IMG/VR virus record: IMGVR_UViG_3300022752_004390
Location: 1 to 53,316 of that record
DNA from: a virus
DNA length: 53,316 bases
Direction: 5' to 3' (one strand)
How positions within the stretch are numbered: the stretch's first letter is position 1; each line of letters starts with the position of its first letter. The translations under genes and the position numbers were made by a program. Below, in pieces: positions 33,927-43,469 of the stretch. The notes below the pieces were generated by a model, which saw only the letters and a program-made list of their open reading frames with translations, was not told the origin of the DNA and made no database searches.

Positions 33927-35087
33927 ATGCATATTCTAGAAGCATTTGCTACTTCCTCTGGTTTAAAAATATCAAAACCATATATTTATGAAAAATACTA
34001 TCCATTAAATTTTGATAAATATATAATAATTGAAACAAATGATTCAAAATATCAATCTAAAAATTATGATTATTGGCAAGAAGTTATTAGCCTAATCTTG
34101 CCTTCATTAAAAGAAAATAATATAAATATTCTACAAATATGTGGGCAGAATGATCCTAGATTACTTAATGCTTATACTGTAACTGGTTATACAGCAAATC
34201 AAAAAGCATATTTAATTAAAAATTCTGTAGTTTATATTGGTTCTAATTTATTAGGACTACAATTAGCTTCAAATTATAGTAAAAAAATCGTAGGTCTATA
34301 TGGAAATATTTATGCATCACAGAATAAACCATATTGGAGCAACGAAGAAGATCTAGTTTTGATTCAAGGTTTTCATGAAAAAACGAAACCATCATATGCC
34401 CCGCAAGAGAATCCAAAGGTTATAAATAATATAAAACCAGATATTTTGGCTCAAAGCATTTTAAATAGTTTAAATATTAAATATAAAATTAAAAATAAAT
34501 TCAAATCTATAGGCGCAAGTTATATGAATAAAACTATAGAACTTGTACCAAATATGGTTATTAATCCAGCTTCTTTTGGAGCACCAAATGTTATAGTCAG
34601 AATGGATATTGAATTTAATGAAAACTTTCTAGCAGCACAATTAGCTCAAAGTAAATGTTTAATTATAACAAATAAAACTATTTCAGAAAATTTGATAAAG
34701 ACATATAAAGCTAATATCACTCAAGTTGTATACAAAATTGAAAAAGAGAACGATCCTTTATTTATTAATTTATTAAAAAATGAAAACATTAGTTTTGCAT
34801 TAATATCAGCATTAGATCAAGAAGATATTAATAATATTAAAATTCATTATATGGATTTAGGTTTAATACTAAAACTCAATTATAAATCTAAAGAAGATTA
34901 TGATTGTGAAAATATAAAATACTATAAAAGTAATCATTTTATATTAAGTAATAGCAAATTATACATGAGTGAAGCTGCAGTAGAAAAAGACTTACCTATT
35001 AAAGATTTTGATCAAAACATTCAAGAAATCATTGATACTGATACCTTTTGGAAACACGCAGATAATTATGCTTTTTTAGTTGACTAG
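33927..35087 (+). CDS. GT9-like glycosyltransferase C-terminal domain plus extra domain
   Basis: A 386-residue protein. Residues 1-180 look like the donor-binding half of GT9 transferases: YIIIETNDSKYQSKNYDYWQ, then VVYIGSNLLGLQLASNYSKK and IVGLYGNIYASQ, matching the S-x-GL-HLA-x-Lxxxx-VxLYG pattern. The matching first half is at the end of the previous gene, so the two probably form one functional GT9 unit broken by a stop and seven bases. Residues 190-386 are of unknown type (VPNMVINPASFGAPNVIVRM and later). Confidence 0.6.
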   Translation: MHILEAFATSSGLKISKPYIYEKYYPLNFDKYIIIETNDSKYQSKNYDYWQEVISLILPSLKENNINILQICGQNDPRLLNAYTVTGYTANQKAYLIKNSVVYIGSNLLGLQLASNYSKKIVGLYGNIYASQNKPYWSNEEDLVLIQGFHEKTKPSYAPQENPKVINNIKPDILAQSILNSLNIKYKIKNKFKSIGASYMNKTIELVPNMVINPASFGAPNVIVRMDIEFNENFLAAQLAQSKCLIITNKTISENLIKTYKANITQVVYKIEKENDPLFINLLKNENISFALISALDQEDINNIKIHYMDLGLILKLNYKSKEDYDCENIKYYKSNHFILSNSKLYMSEAAVEKDLPIKDFDQNIQEIIDTDTFWKHADNYAFLVD

Positions 35088-35108
35088 TTTATATAAATAG
35101 ACTATCAT
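35080..35108 (+). promoter_or_regulatory. leaderless-type promoter before the annealing-protein candidate
   Basis: TTGACT (35080-35085), 17 bases, TATCAT (35103-35108), then seven bases to ATG 35116. The same box pair as before 22756. Confidence 0.65.
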
Positions 35109-35115
35109 ACTAATA

Positions 35116-35928
35116 ATGAGTCCAAAAATTAAACAACAAGATCAAACCGCTTCAATTGGAAGCTCTGCACTTTTTGATAGCAATATCAATATTATGCCAG
35201 AATTAAATGAACCAGTACTAGAAGTTGTTCCTCCTAAGCTCATCACAAGAAATAAATATGGCTTAATTGAGGATAAAAATACTAATTATACATACAATGA
35301 TGATGGAACTATTAATTGGCGTAAAATGGTTAAGCAAGAATATCTTGTTCCAAATAGACAAAAAACTCAAGAAACAGATGTATCTAAACTAGAAGATAAA
35401 GATCTACTTATTCTTTTAGGTGGAATTAAAGAACTCGCTCAAATTAGAGGTTATACTAGCGTTGAGTATAAAGTGGTTGCAGCTAGTGAAAATTATTTTG
35501 CAACATCCTGTAAAATTACATGGATTCCTAATTATGAAACTAATGGAAGAGTTATTGAGTTCGAAGCCCTTGCAGATGCCACTTTAAATAATACAAAGAG
35601 TTTCGCTAGATATTTTTTGGCAGCAATTGCTGAGAATAGAGCCTTTGTAAGATGCGTGCGTAATTTCTTAAAGATTAATATTGTATCACAAGAAGAATTG
35701 GGCGATGCAAAACTTCTTGAAGAAGCCGTAGTTTCAAATGAGAATCCGACTTCTCCACAAGTTCTCTTGGAGAAAGTTATGAAAGACAAGGGGATTTCTT
35801 TTGATTATCTCAAAGAAAAATTAATTAAAGAAAAATTCGAAGGGGCAGAGAGTCTTAATTCTCTTCAAGATATTCCAAAATCTAAAATATTTGAATTAAT
35901 TGATAGAATTAAAAAAATTAAAAAATAA
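35116..35928 (+). CDS. single-strand annealing protein candidate (Rad52/Erf-like)
   Basis: A 270-residue protein. The middle (DLLILLGGIKELAQIRGYTS, then VEYKVVAASENYFATSCKIT, FEALADATLNNTKSFARYFL and AAIAENRAFVRCVRNFLKI) has the beta-sheet then N-R-A-F-x-R-x-V-R-x-F helix pattern of phage Rad52/Erf-type annealing proteins. The C-terminal 80 residues are helical and charged and resemble protein-binding tails. It would pair single strands made by the RecB/Cas4-like nuclease. It converges on the tail-tip gene with no base between the two stop codons. Confidence 0.55.
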   Translation: MSPKIKQQDQTASIGSSALFDSNINIMPELNEPVLEVVPPKLITRNKYGLIEDKNTNYTYNDDGTINWRKMVKQEYLVPNRQKTQETDVSKLEDKDLLILLGGIKELAQIRGYTSVEYKVVAASENYFATSCKITWIPNYETNGRVIEFEALADATLNNTKSFARYFLAAIAENRAFVRCVRNFLKINIVSQEELGDAKLLEEAVVSNENPTSPQVLLEKVMKDKGISFDYLKEKLIKEKFEGAESLNSLQDIPKSKIFELIDRIKKIKK

Positions 35929-38900
35929 CTACGATGCCCTAAAAAATGGAATTCGTACACCAGTTCCATTTATATCGAGTCTAAAATAGCCAGAAGGCGC
36001 ATAAGTTCTAGTTGTTGAGTTTAAAACTTGATCTGAATTAAATAATAAACGTCCACCAGTACCACTTAAATTTAAGTAATAACCACTTGCTAATTTTAAA
36101 TCTCCACTATTTATTTGATTTTTTAGAAAAGCGTCACCACTTAGATTATTTATTAAACCAATAAGATAACCACTTACTCCAGATAATTGTTCAGCGTCAA
36201 CAATATTACTTAACTGGTTACTGATAGGAATTGGAATATTATTAGTTTGAGGCAAGAATGCTAAATTATTAACTATTTGTCTATCAGTATCAACAGCAGT
36301 TCCTTCATTATTAACTTTTGGAAATCTATAAGTAGCACCTAATCCAGTTGGAAATGCTTGGTAATCAACAGAGACAGCTTCTACGGTAGTATAAGTATTA
36401 TTAAAACAAAGCTTTGCACCATTGTATTGTCCTGCCCCTCCTACTCTCCAAGAAGATCCTGCGACACATGTTGGACAAGGTGTATAACCACATTGATTAA
36501 AACAATCTGCTAGATTTCCGCCTACGCAACCAGATTCATAATGGTTTCTAGTATAATTACCTAAATCATAAGTGCTTCCATTACTAAAATCTTTATCATA
36601 TTGAGCCATTAAATTATCTTCAAATTTAGTAGATGGTCTTAGTGCCATATATCCACTTTTAAGAATTCCACCGCCAGTACTCTTAGCAAAACTACTAGTT
36701 GTTGTAAAAGTATCAACTCCATTAAAAAATGCTTCTCTTAATTGAATTCCACTATTAGCCAACGCTTTAACAAAACTAGTATAACTTGGACTAGTAAATT
36801 GTTGATACATTATTTTATTTAAATTATCTGGTATCAAATAACCAGTAGCAGCTTTTTGATCAGTAAAAAATACATAAATACTTCCAATATAATTTTTAGG
36901 ATTTTTTAGTACTATTGATATATTATTATCACTATTTATAATAGCTGTAGCAGTATTTATATCATATTTTTCAGAAGTCATTTGATCATTTTGAAATCTT
37001 CCAAAAAGATAACCATGAGGTTGATTATAAGCTGTACCAGCTAAAGTTTTTTGAGATGTATATTTTGTTCCCCCATTTTCTTTTGCGTCAATAGTTATCC
37101 AAAATCCAGAAATTACATCATCTGTTAAGAATGATCTTAAATTTGCATCACTAAAGTTAACGAATGCTGCGAATTCTGCAGATAAAGCGCTAGGTGAGTA
37201 AAAATTTTCATAAATAACAGTTTCACTATTAACACCAGATCCATCAAAACCTCTAACTCCAAATCTCAATCTATAAGTTAATTCATCGTTTGTCCATACT
37301 TTTAAACTTGGCGCAAGATTTTCCATACTCCATTGAAGAGATAAAGTTTTATCATGAATTAAATTACCAGTATTTAAAGCTACAGATTGAAATCTTCCTG
37401 GTTGATTATCTACAACTGGAACCGTAGTTAAATCATCATAACTAGACCTATATTTAAAATTATTCAATTCAATTAAATTAGTATAATCTCCCAATAAATC
37501 AGAAGAAAAATAAAAATTTCCAGGTCTATAATTTCTAGAATAATATCCTTTTGGACTTATGCCATAAACTCTATAATAATAATTTTGATTATTTATTGTA
37601 GGAACATAATTTCCACTTGTAGGAATATTATTATCAGGAACTTGAATAGAACTTAAAAAGAACTCTTCATTTGGTACATTAACTGTCGTGCCTTGAATAT
37701 TAGCATATTGAGTTTGAAGATCATTACTTACAAAATCGCTTCCACTTTTAACATATATTTTCCAATAAGCTGTCTCATTGTTAATTGTATCTATCGCTCC
37801 ACTTATTCTGTAATTTAAATATAAATCTTCTGTTTTATATAAAAATAAACCACTTGGATAACTAGCTTCTTTTGATGAAATTGGAGTTATTACTGGAGCA
37901 TCTCCAAATGATATTCCAGATTCAACATATGCATATTTAGTTGGATTATATTCCATTGCGTTTATATTGTATTTAAACGGCTCAACTTCAGTTATTCCAA
38001 TAATTCTATATAATTCAGTTTCAGTATTTAATCCAAATCCGCTACCAGTTGTTTGAGCAGTCCAAATTGCTCCAGTATATAAATTATAATCAGTTGTATT
38101 GAATACTTTATTGCAGTTAATTTCGGTTAAAGTTTTTTCTGGATCATAACCTGTTGCTGTATTTACAAAAGATGAATTCATTTGAAAAAGTCCAGATTGA
38201 ATTTTACTTCTTTCATAACCAGTAATAAAATCAGAATAATTTGTTCCAGTTGCTCTTGATGTAGGTGTTAGAATTTCTAATTTATAAGTTTGTCCTGGAA
38301 AATTTGTTGTAAAATATCCAGAAATATTATTAAATTCTTCGTCAAGAACAAATTTATGTTTACCTCCAACTCCCGTATTAATTCCTAAAACTCTTCCTCC
38401 TAATCTATGCAGTAATCTATTTGAATCTTGAATTTTGATAACATCTCCTGGCCTTAAATATACTGAATCTAATCCCGCGGTAAAATCAACAGTTTCTGTT
38501 TCTAATTGCTCGCTAGCTAATGCCCACTTTCCAAGTCTATAAGCTTGTCCTCTGCTTGTACATCCAAATGCAGTAATTTCTAATTTTCTAATGCCATATT
38601 TTCTTACACCATCTGGATCTTCAACATGCTCAACTGTTGGTTTAGCAAAATAATTCATGTCATTATATCTAATTATTGCAACAGTATTTCTTGTTTTTTT
38701 ACTACTACTAGAATAATTGAAATCTCCATTTTCTACGTTAGAATTTGTAAATAAAACATAAGGATCTTTTGGCATGTCAGCAATTGCAAAAATTGCACCA
38801 TTAGCATAATAAGACATTCCTCGAAAAATACTAGTCATATCATTTAATAAACTAAATGCATCAGAAAAATCATTTATGACAGCATTACAAGTAAATCTTG

Positions 38901-40230
38901 GTTCTAATCCACCAAATCCATCATCAACAATTGTATCGCAATACTGAGCGATTTGATATATATTCCATTTATCTACTTGTTGATTTTTTATATATTTTCC
39001 CAATCCATATCTTTTATTTGTTAATATGTCATAATAACACCACGCTGGATTATCTGTCCAATAAAGTCCATTACCAGAAGGATGATATTCATCTGAAAAT
39101 CTACCATCCCAATCTCCATTATATGTTTTCTTAATTGGATCATAATTGCTTGGGATTTTCATTTTTAATAATTTAACATCGTATGATCTATCTGGAACGT
39201 TTTGAAAATATTCTGATGTAAATAGACTTTTAAAAATTGCAGATTTTGGATATATATAATCTTCTCTAAAAACTTCTGTAATCGAATCTACCGTTACAGA
39301 ATCTTTTAAATTTAATACTGTACTTTCTTTACTAGTCCTTTGTATTTGTACTCTCCATCCTAAAAATGTTAAATCATTTGGATCATATTTACCAGTTAAA
39401 TCAAATTTAAAAGTATCAATTATACCAGAACTTATTTTACCCTCGGTTTTTTCATCTCTTTCCAGAGATGGAATTTCAACATATCCACCACTAGTTATTT
39501 TAAAAATTTTAAATCTATAAGTTATGCTTCTATCTCTAATATCTCCTGCAGTTTGTGAAATTTTAGCAGTTTGACCACAACCTAAATCATAAGTTACACG
39601 ATCTTTATTTGGATCATTTTGTTGATCAAAAAGAGCCGTTATTTTTAAAGATACTATTAATTCACTTATATTTGTACTTTTAAAATCATAATTTTTAGCA
39701 AAATCTACTCCATATCTTAAAGTATCTCCTAGTGTTAAAGTTCTAGAAGCTTGGGGAACATCTGCTGAATTATTATTAGTAACATTTTTTAAATTACTAG
39801 TTAAATTTACTGCAGTAGTTTGATTTCCATTATCATATCTAAAATTAATTTGAGAATAATTATAATTTCCAGCATCATCAATTAATGGAACATTTTTCCA
39901 AAATATGGATCTTAGATAAGGATTATTTTCTTTACTATTATATTTATTAAAGATATAACTGGACCAACCAATTTGATTAGTTTGACCAGCATAAACATAT
40001 TTTCCACTTACTAAACCCTCGATTGGACCCTCAGAAATTAAATCTGTAACTTCTGTTTCTGTTCTAGAAAGAACTTTATCTGCTCCTGCTCCAGCTTTTA
40101 AAATACCTTCTGGCGCTTCAATCGGTGTATGCGGATCTGGTGGTGGACTAGGACTACAACTACTTCCACCTCCTCCTGCTCCTCTTAAAACTTTAGGATA
40201 AATCTTTTTATTATCTTCTTTTGAATTCAT
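35929..40230 (-). CDS. tail tip/central fibre protein, lambda gpJ-like
   Basis: A 1433-residue gpJ homologue, the protein at the tip of siphovirus tails that contacts the host receptor. The start (after a Gly/Ser/Pro-rich stretch) has SRTETEVTDLISEGPIEGLV, the standard gpJ beginning. Residues 390-640 hold the tip core: NPAWCYYDILTNKRYGLGKY, ending in LRPGDVIKIQDSNR, as in Phage-tail_3 and TipJ domains. From about 750 onward are fibronectin-like and fibre-like regions. A cysteine-rich patch near residue 1240 (CFNQCGYTPCPTC) and the C-terminal 120 residues may form the receptor-binding end. Last gene of the minus-strand tail block. Confidence 0.9.
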   Translation of the reverse strand: MNSKEDNKKIYPKVLRGAGGGGSSCSPSPPPDPHTPIEAPEGILKAGAGADKVLSRTETEVTDLISEGPIEGLVSGKYVYAGQTNQIGWSSYIFNKYNSKENNPYLRSIFWKNVPLIDDAGNYNYSQINFRYDNGNQTTAVNLTSNLKNVTNNNSADVPQASRTLTLGDTLRYGVDFAKNYDFKSTNISELIVSLKITALFDQQNDPNKDRVTYDLGCGQTAKISQTAGDIRDRSITYRFKIFKITSGGYVEIPSLERDEKTEGKISSGIIDTFKFDLTGKYDPNDLTFLGWRVQIQRTSKESTVLNLKDSVTVDSITEVFREDYIYPKSAIFKSLFTSEYFQNVPDRSYDVKLLKMKIPSNYDPIKKTYNGDWDGRFSDEYHPSGNGLYWTDNPAWCYYDILTNKRYGLGKYIKNQQVDKWNIYQIAQYCDTIVDDGFGGLEPRFTCNAVINDFSDAFSLLNDMTSIFRGMSYYANGAIFAIADMPKDPYVLFTNSNVENGDFNYSSSSKKTRNTVAIIRYNDMNYFAKPTVEHVEDPDGVRKYGIRKLEITAFGCTSRGQAYRLGKWALASEQLETETVDFTAGLDSVYLRPGDVIKIQDSNRLLHRLGGRVLGINTGVGGKHKFVLDEEFNNISGYFTTNFPGQTYKLEILTPTSRATGTNYSDFITGYERSKIQSGLFQMNSSFVNTATGYDPEKTLTEINCNKVFNTTDYNLYTGAIWTAQTTGSGFGLNTETELYRIIGITEVEPFKYNINAMEYNPTKYAYVESGISFGDAPVITPISSKEASYPSGLFLYKTEDLYLNYRISGAIDTINNETAYWKIYVKSGSDFVSNDLQTQYANIQGTTVNVPNEEFFLSSIQVPDNNIPTSGNYVPTINNQNYYYRVYGISPKGYYSRNYRPGNFYFSSDLLGDYTNLIELNNFKYRSSYDDLTTVPVVDNQPGRFQSVALNTGNLIHDKTLSLQWSMENLAPSLKVWTNDELTYRLRFGVRGFDGSGVNSETVIYENFYSPSALSAEFAAFVNFSDANLRSFLTDDVISGFWITIDAKENGGTKYTSQKTLAGTAYNQPHGYLFGRFQNDQMTSEKYDINTATAIINSDNNISIVLKNPKNYIGSIYVFFTDQKAATGYLIPDNLNKIMYQQFTSPSYTSFVKALANSGIQLREAFFNGVDTFTTTSSFAKSTGGGILKSGYMALRPSTKFEDNLMAQYDKDFSNGSTYDLGNYTRNHYESGCVGGNLADCFNQCGYTPCPTCVAGSSWRVGGAGQYNGAKLCFNNTYTTVEAVSVDYQAFPTGLGATYRFPKVNNEGTAVDTDRQIVNNLAFLPQTNNIPIPISNQLSNIVDAEQLSGVSGYLIGLINNLSGDAFLKNQINSGDLKLASGYYLNLSGTGGRLLFNSDQVLNSTTRTYAPSGYFRLDINGTGVRIPFFRAS

Positions 40231-40907
40231 TAACTTGTCCTTGATTCAGTATTTTTAACATAACTAGTATTAAATGAAGCACTAACAGTTTTAGATCCAA
40301 CAATAAGTCTTCCATATCCTACTGGAATAGGCCCACCTTCACCTCGCGTATTTGTTGGTCCATCAAAAAGATAAGATTTTCCACCCCCACCTTTCGCTGC
40401 TACTTCTGGAGCTTGAAATTCTGGAGCTACAAACGGAGGAGGAGAAGATAAGAGAGATAAAAATCCAGCAGCAGTTAAAGCTATTCCAGCTAAAATTAAA
40501 GCTGCACCAAAAACTGCACCAACTCCAGTAAATATTAATACTATACCAATAATAGTTAAAACAATTCCAGCTATAGCAGTAATTACTCCGCTAGCACCTT
40601 CTATAATTGGAATAATATCAATACTTTTTAAATCTTCGGTTTTATAACATACTGTTAAATTTGAATAAATTGCTTTTTCAAGGTCGTTCTCAATTTCATC
40701 TGGATTTTTAAAAATTTTAAAGTCTTTTTTATTTATAAGAACTCTATATTTTAAATTATCTTTTTCTAATTCATAAAGAGTTTTGTATAGAATTTTAGTA
40801 TTAGCTTCTATAGCCCTAATAGCTTCTCCTACGCTATTTACAGCTAAATTCCATTTAGTTTTTTTTACTTTTTCCGCCAATATGCCATGTAATTCTACTT
40901 CAACCAT
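40230..40907 (-). CDS. tail assembly protein, lambda gpI-like
   Basis: A 225-residue protein with the gpI plan: an N-terminal ubiquitin-like region (VEVELHGILAEKVKKTKWNL), then two hydrophobic helices (about 105-150, rich in Gly, Ile and Ala), and a C-terminal GGGGKSYLFDGPTNTRGEGG with IPVGYGRLIVGS, the conserved gpI ending. It shares its last base region with the gpJ start and is needed in lambda for tip assembly. No gpK (peptidase) gene lies upstream, unlike in lambda. Confidence 0.85.
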   Translation of the reverse strand: MVEVELHGILAEKVKKTKWNLAVNSVGEAIRAIEANTKILYKTLYELEKDNLKYRVLINKKDFKIFKNPDEIENDLEKAIYSNLTVCYKTEDLKSIDIIPIIEGASGVITAIAGIVLTIIGIVLIFTGVGAVFGAALILAGIALTAAGFLSLLSSPPPFVAPEFQAPEVAAKGGGGKSYLFDGPTNTRGEGGPIPVGYGRLIVGSKTVSASFNTSYVKNTESRTS

Positions 40908-40909
40908 AA

Positions 40910-41995
40910 TTATAATTCCTTAGAAGTTGCTGGAAATCCTCCAAATGGTAGTGGGCTATTAAATCTTTTTCTGCATCCTTTTAGCCTTTTAGAGCATTGA
41001 TCTGCAATCCAATAATTAGCATTAAATGGAGAATATCTATTATTATTCATTTTGGAAACAAAATAATATTTAATTCCATCTAATTCAACATAAACATATT
41101 GTCCTTTTGAATAATTTGCATTATTAGCTTTTTCCCATAAAACAGGATTTCCCTCTGAAACACCAACTCCTAATAAACTACTTATAGGTTCATCCTTGTC
41201 ATTTACAATTGGAATACCTAGATATCCACAACCTTCTCCTCTATAATCAAAAGAACAAGCTTCGCTATATAATGTTCTAAGTGGAAGTTTTATATTTTCT
41301 AAATCTAAAATTGAACTTAATTCATATTGCAAAACATTTTTATTTTCTTTTAATTTTCGATCAACATAATAAATATCTGGATTTAATTGAGCATAAGGAT
41401 CTGGATCAATTATAAAATCATCATCATTTATAATTCCACCTTTACTTTTAAAATTAACAGCATCAAGATATTTTAAAAAAGTTCTTTTCCTGGTTATCTC
41501 TAAACCAATTATATCACCAATTGATCTAACTGTATTTTTTATTTTTATAAAAAAATTATCATATGATTCAATTTGATTTTGGCTAGTAAAAGTTAATTTT
41601 GGTTTTGGTAAAGTACCTCTAGCCATCATTTCAAATCCTTCAATTAAAATTGGAAATGGAACATATCTTTTTCCCTGCCAAATTATTTGATTAAATAAAG
41701 TTGGACTATTTAAATTTGAACTACTATTTTCAAAATTGATAGTCATACTGTGAAAACGTAAAATTCCAAGTGGAGTATCTATTGTTGAGCTATTATATGG
41801 AAGATTTGCTACATTATTATATGGTATTGGAATTTCATTAGCAAAATTTAATTCTGCTAAATCTATGTCATCTCGATTTATTCCAAAATTCCTAAAATCA
41901 AATTCATATAAAGTTATTAAAGCAGATGGATTTAATTTAGAGCTTTCTGTAGATATTTTTTTTGTGCCAATTTGCTCGTTAGAATTAATACTCAT
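40910..41995 (-). CDS. minor tail protein, lambda gpL-like, with four-cysteine cluster motif
   Basis: A 361-residue gpL homologue. The C-terminal domain has CSFDYRGEGCGYLG and CSKRLKGCRKRFN with LPFGGFPA, the four cysteines that bind an iron-sulfur cluster in gpL proteins. The N-terminal half (LITLYEFDFRNFGINRDDID, then ILIEGFEMMARGTLPKP) is the tip-hub domain. It is larger than lambda gpL (232 residues), with added middle sequence between the hub and the cluster. Four-base overlap with the gpM-like gene. Confidence 0.88.
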   Translation of the reverse strand: MSINSNEQIGTKKISTESSKLNPSALITLYEFDFRNFGINRDDIDLAELNFANEIPIPYNNVANLPYNSSTIDTPLGILRFHSMTINFENSSSNLNSPTLFNQIIWQGKRYVPFPILIEGFEMMARGTLPKPKLTFTSQNQIESYDNFFIKIKNTVRSIGDIIGLEITRKRTFLKYLDAVNFKSKGGIINDDDFIIDPDPYAQLNPDIYYVDRKLKENKNVLQYELSSILDLENIKLPLRTLYSEACSFDYRGEGCGYLGIPIVNDKDEPISSLLGVGVSEGNPVLWEKANNANYSKGQYVYVELDGIKYYFVSKMNNNRYSPFNANYWIADQCSKRLKGCRKRFNSPLPFGGFPATSKEL

Positions 41996-42537
41996 ACATT
42001 TGCTGTTTCGGAAAATTTTGCTGTTATATTATAATTATTATAAAAATTATAAGCTACATCCCATTCATCACAAATAAATCTTTTTGGATAAGATTGAGAC
42101 GCATCAAAATTATATGGAAATGGTGCATCAAAAAAGAAAGAGTCTGCTGCTTTTCTTTTATGTAAGAAATGCGCTATTGCTCTTGTTTCATTTTTATCTC
42201 TTCCTTCAAAGTTTAAATTAAATTTTTGAAGATTATTATTTATTCCATCAGGTATACGTTGTTCATATCCATTACCAAATTTTATAACATTTATTGCTGG
42301 TTTCATTTGCAATTGAGAAGCATAAGTTGGTTTCCAAAAAAACTCTGGTTTTGTTAAAGCAGAGTAATATCTATATCCTCCCCAGTAAATATTCGAAGTG
42401 GAAGAGGTTGGAGTATGATTTAAATTATTATCAACTAAACTATAATAATAATTACTACCAGTTAAGATAATGTCATTTCTAACATATGATATGTTACTGT
42501 TATAACCACTTACGCTATATAATGATAAATCACTCAT
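41992..42537 (-). CDS. minor tail protein, lambda gpM-like
   Basis: A 181-residue protein. From about residue 60: FFWKPTYASQLQMKPAINVI, KFGNGYEQRIPDGINNN, LQKFNLNFEGRDKNETRAIA and FLHKRKAADSFFFDAPFPYN, the standard Phage_min_tail pattern. The first 60 residues (SGYNSNISYVRNDIILTGSN) are an extra domain not in lambda gpM. Starts at the divergent region 42538-42593. Confidence 0.85.
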   Translation of the reverse strand: MSDLSLYSVSGYNSNISYVRNDIILTGSNYYYSLVDNNLNHTPTSSTSNIYWGGYRYYSALTKPEFFWKPTYASQLQMKPAINVIKFGNGYEQRIPDGINNNLQKFNLNFEGRDKNETRAIAHFLHKRKAADSFFFDAPFPYNFDASQSYPKRFICDEWDVAYNFYNNYNITAKFSETANV

Positions 42538-42593
42538 TTTTTACCTTACACCTTTAGTATTATTACACCTATTAATAGTGTAATTAATTTATA
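42538..42593. promoter_or_regulatory. divergent regulatory region with three TTACAC/GTGTAA copies
   Basis: Between the gpM-like gene (-) and the tail-tube-like gene (+). TTACACC at 42546-42552 and 42563-42569 (17 bases apart) and GTGTAA at 42578-42583, the same word found at 6373-6417. On the - strand TTAACA-17-TATTAA can also be read as a weak sigma70 promoter. It may be a phage-specific (late) promoter or an operator. Confidence 0.45.
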
Positions 42594-43469
42594 ATGTTAA
42601 GAAGAATTGTTAAAGAAAATCAAAGGTTATTTATAGATTCTAAAGAGGTTCTAGGAATACAAGACTTTAGTTTTAACTATAATTTACCAATAGATCTTAC
42701 AAGATACCTTGGTATGGAAAGCGTTACTTTTTCTCATTCTAAACCAGTAACAGCAGAGATAACAGTTAATAAGCTTTTAATAGATTCTGATAATTTTATA
42801 AATTATACAGGAGATACCACATTTAGTGGGTATTTAGAATATAAAGATAAATATTTTGCTTTTAATTCGGGCATATTGAATAATTATTCTATTTCTTGTG
42901 CAGTTAATCAAATACCAACTTTAAATGCAAATTTAACAGTACTTGGCGAATTTGGAGAAGGAGTAGATAAAAGTTTATCAGTTTTGCCTAAAAACGATAT
43001 AACAATAGCGGATTATGGAGACATAGAAGTAAGTTTAAATGATTTTGAATTTAATAGGCTTCAAAATTTTACATTGACTATAGATACAAATAGAAATATA
43101 CTATACAAATTGGGCAGCTCTTATCCATTTCAAATAATTACCAATCCGCCAGTTATTACAAATCTTACATTTGGAATTAAAGTTGATGATTATCAAGTCA
43201 AAAATATAAGAGATTTATTGTGCCAATATAAGGTAGAATCTTTAGGCATAACATTTAAAGATTTTAAAAATCCAAATGGGTCTCCTATTTTATCTTTTAA
43301 TTTTAATGAAGCTATATTTCTTGGTGAGGGTTATCAAGGATCAGTTGGAGATTCTTCTATTGTTAATTTAACCTATCAAGCTTTTAGTAGACCTACTCTT
43401 CCAATTACAAATAGAAATAATCTACAGAACGAAGATACAATAGATTTGACTAATAATATTAGTTTTTAA
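42594..43469 (+). CDS. tail-tube-like structural protein on the opposite strand
   Basis: A 291-residue beta-rich protein, the only large + strand gene within the tail block. It shares order and short motifs with the two minus-strand proteins at 45032 and 45874: a repeated two-domain plan, LNNYSISCAVNQIPTLNANL in the same place as their L-SF-ASIEPN segments, and LGSSYPFQIITNPP matching their STYPSRVI and SSYPKTIK. This suggests a paralogous family of tube or tube-adaptor proteins. Its coding end overlaps the convergent membrane-protein gene by 11 bases. The TATAAT overlapping its ATG could be chance. Confidence 0.65.
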   Translation: MLRRIVKENQRLFIDSKEVLGIQDFSFNYNLPIDLTRYLGMESVTFSHSKPVTAEITVNKLLIDSDNFINYTGDTTFSGYLEYKDKYFAFNSGILNNYSISCAVNQIPTLNANLTVLGEFGEGVDKSLSVLPKNDITIADYGDIEVSLNDFEFNRLQNFTLTIDTNRNILYKLGSSYPFQIITNPPVITNLTFGIKVDDYQVKNIRDLLCQYKVESLGITFKDFKNPNGSPILSFNFNEAIFLGEGYQGSVGDSSIVNLTYQAFSRPTLPITNRNNLQNEDTIDLTNNISF

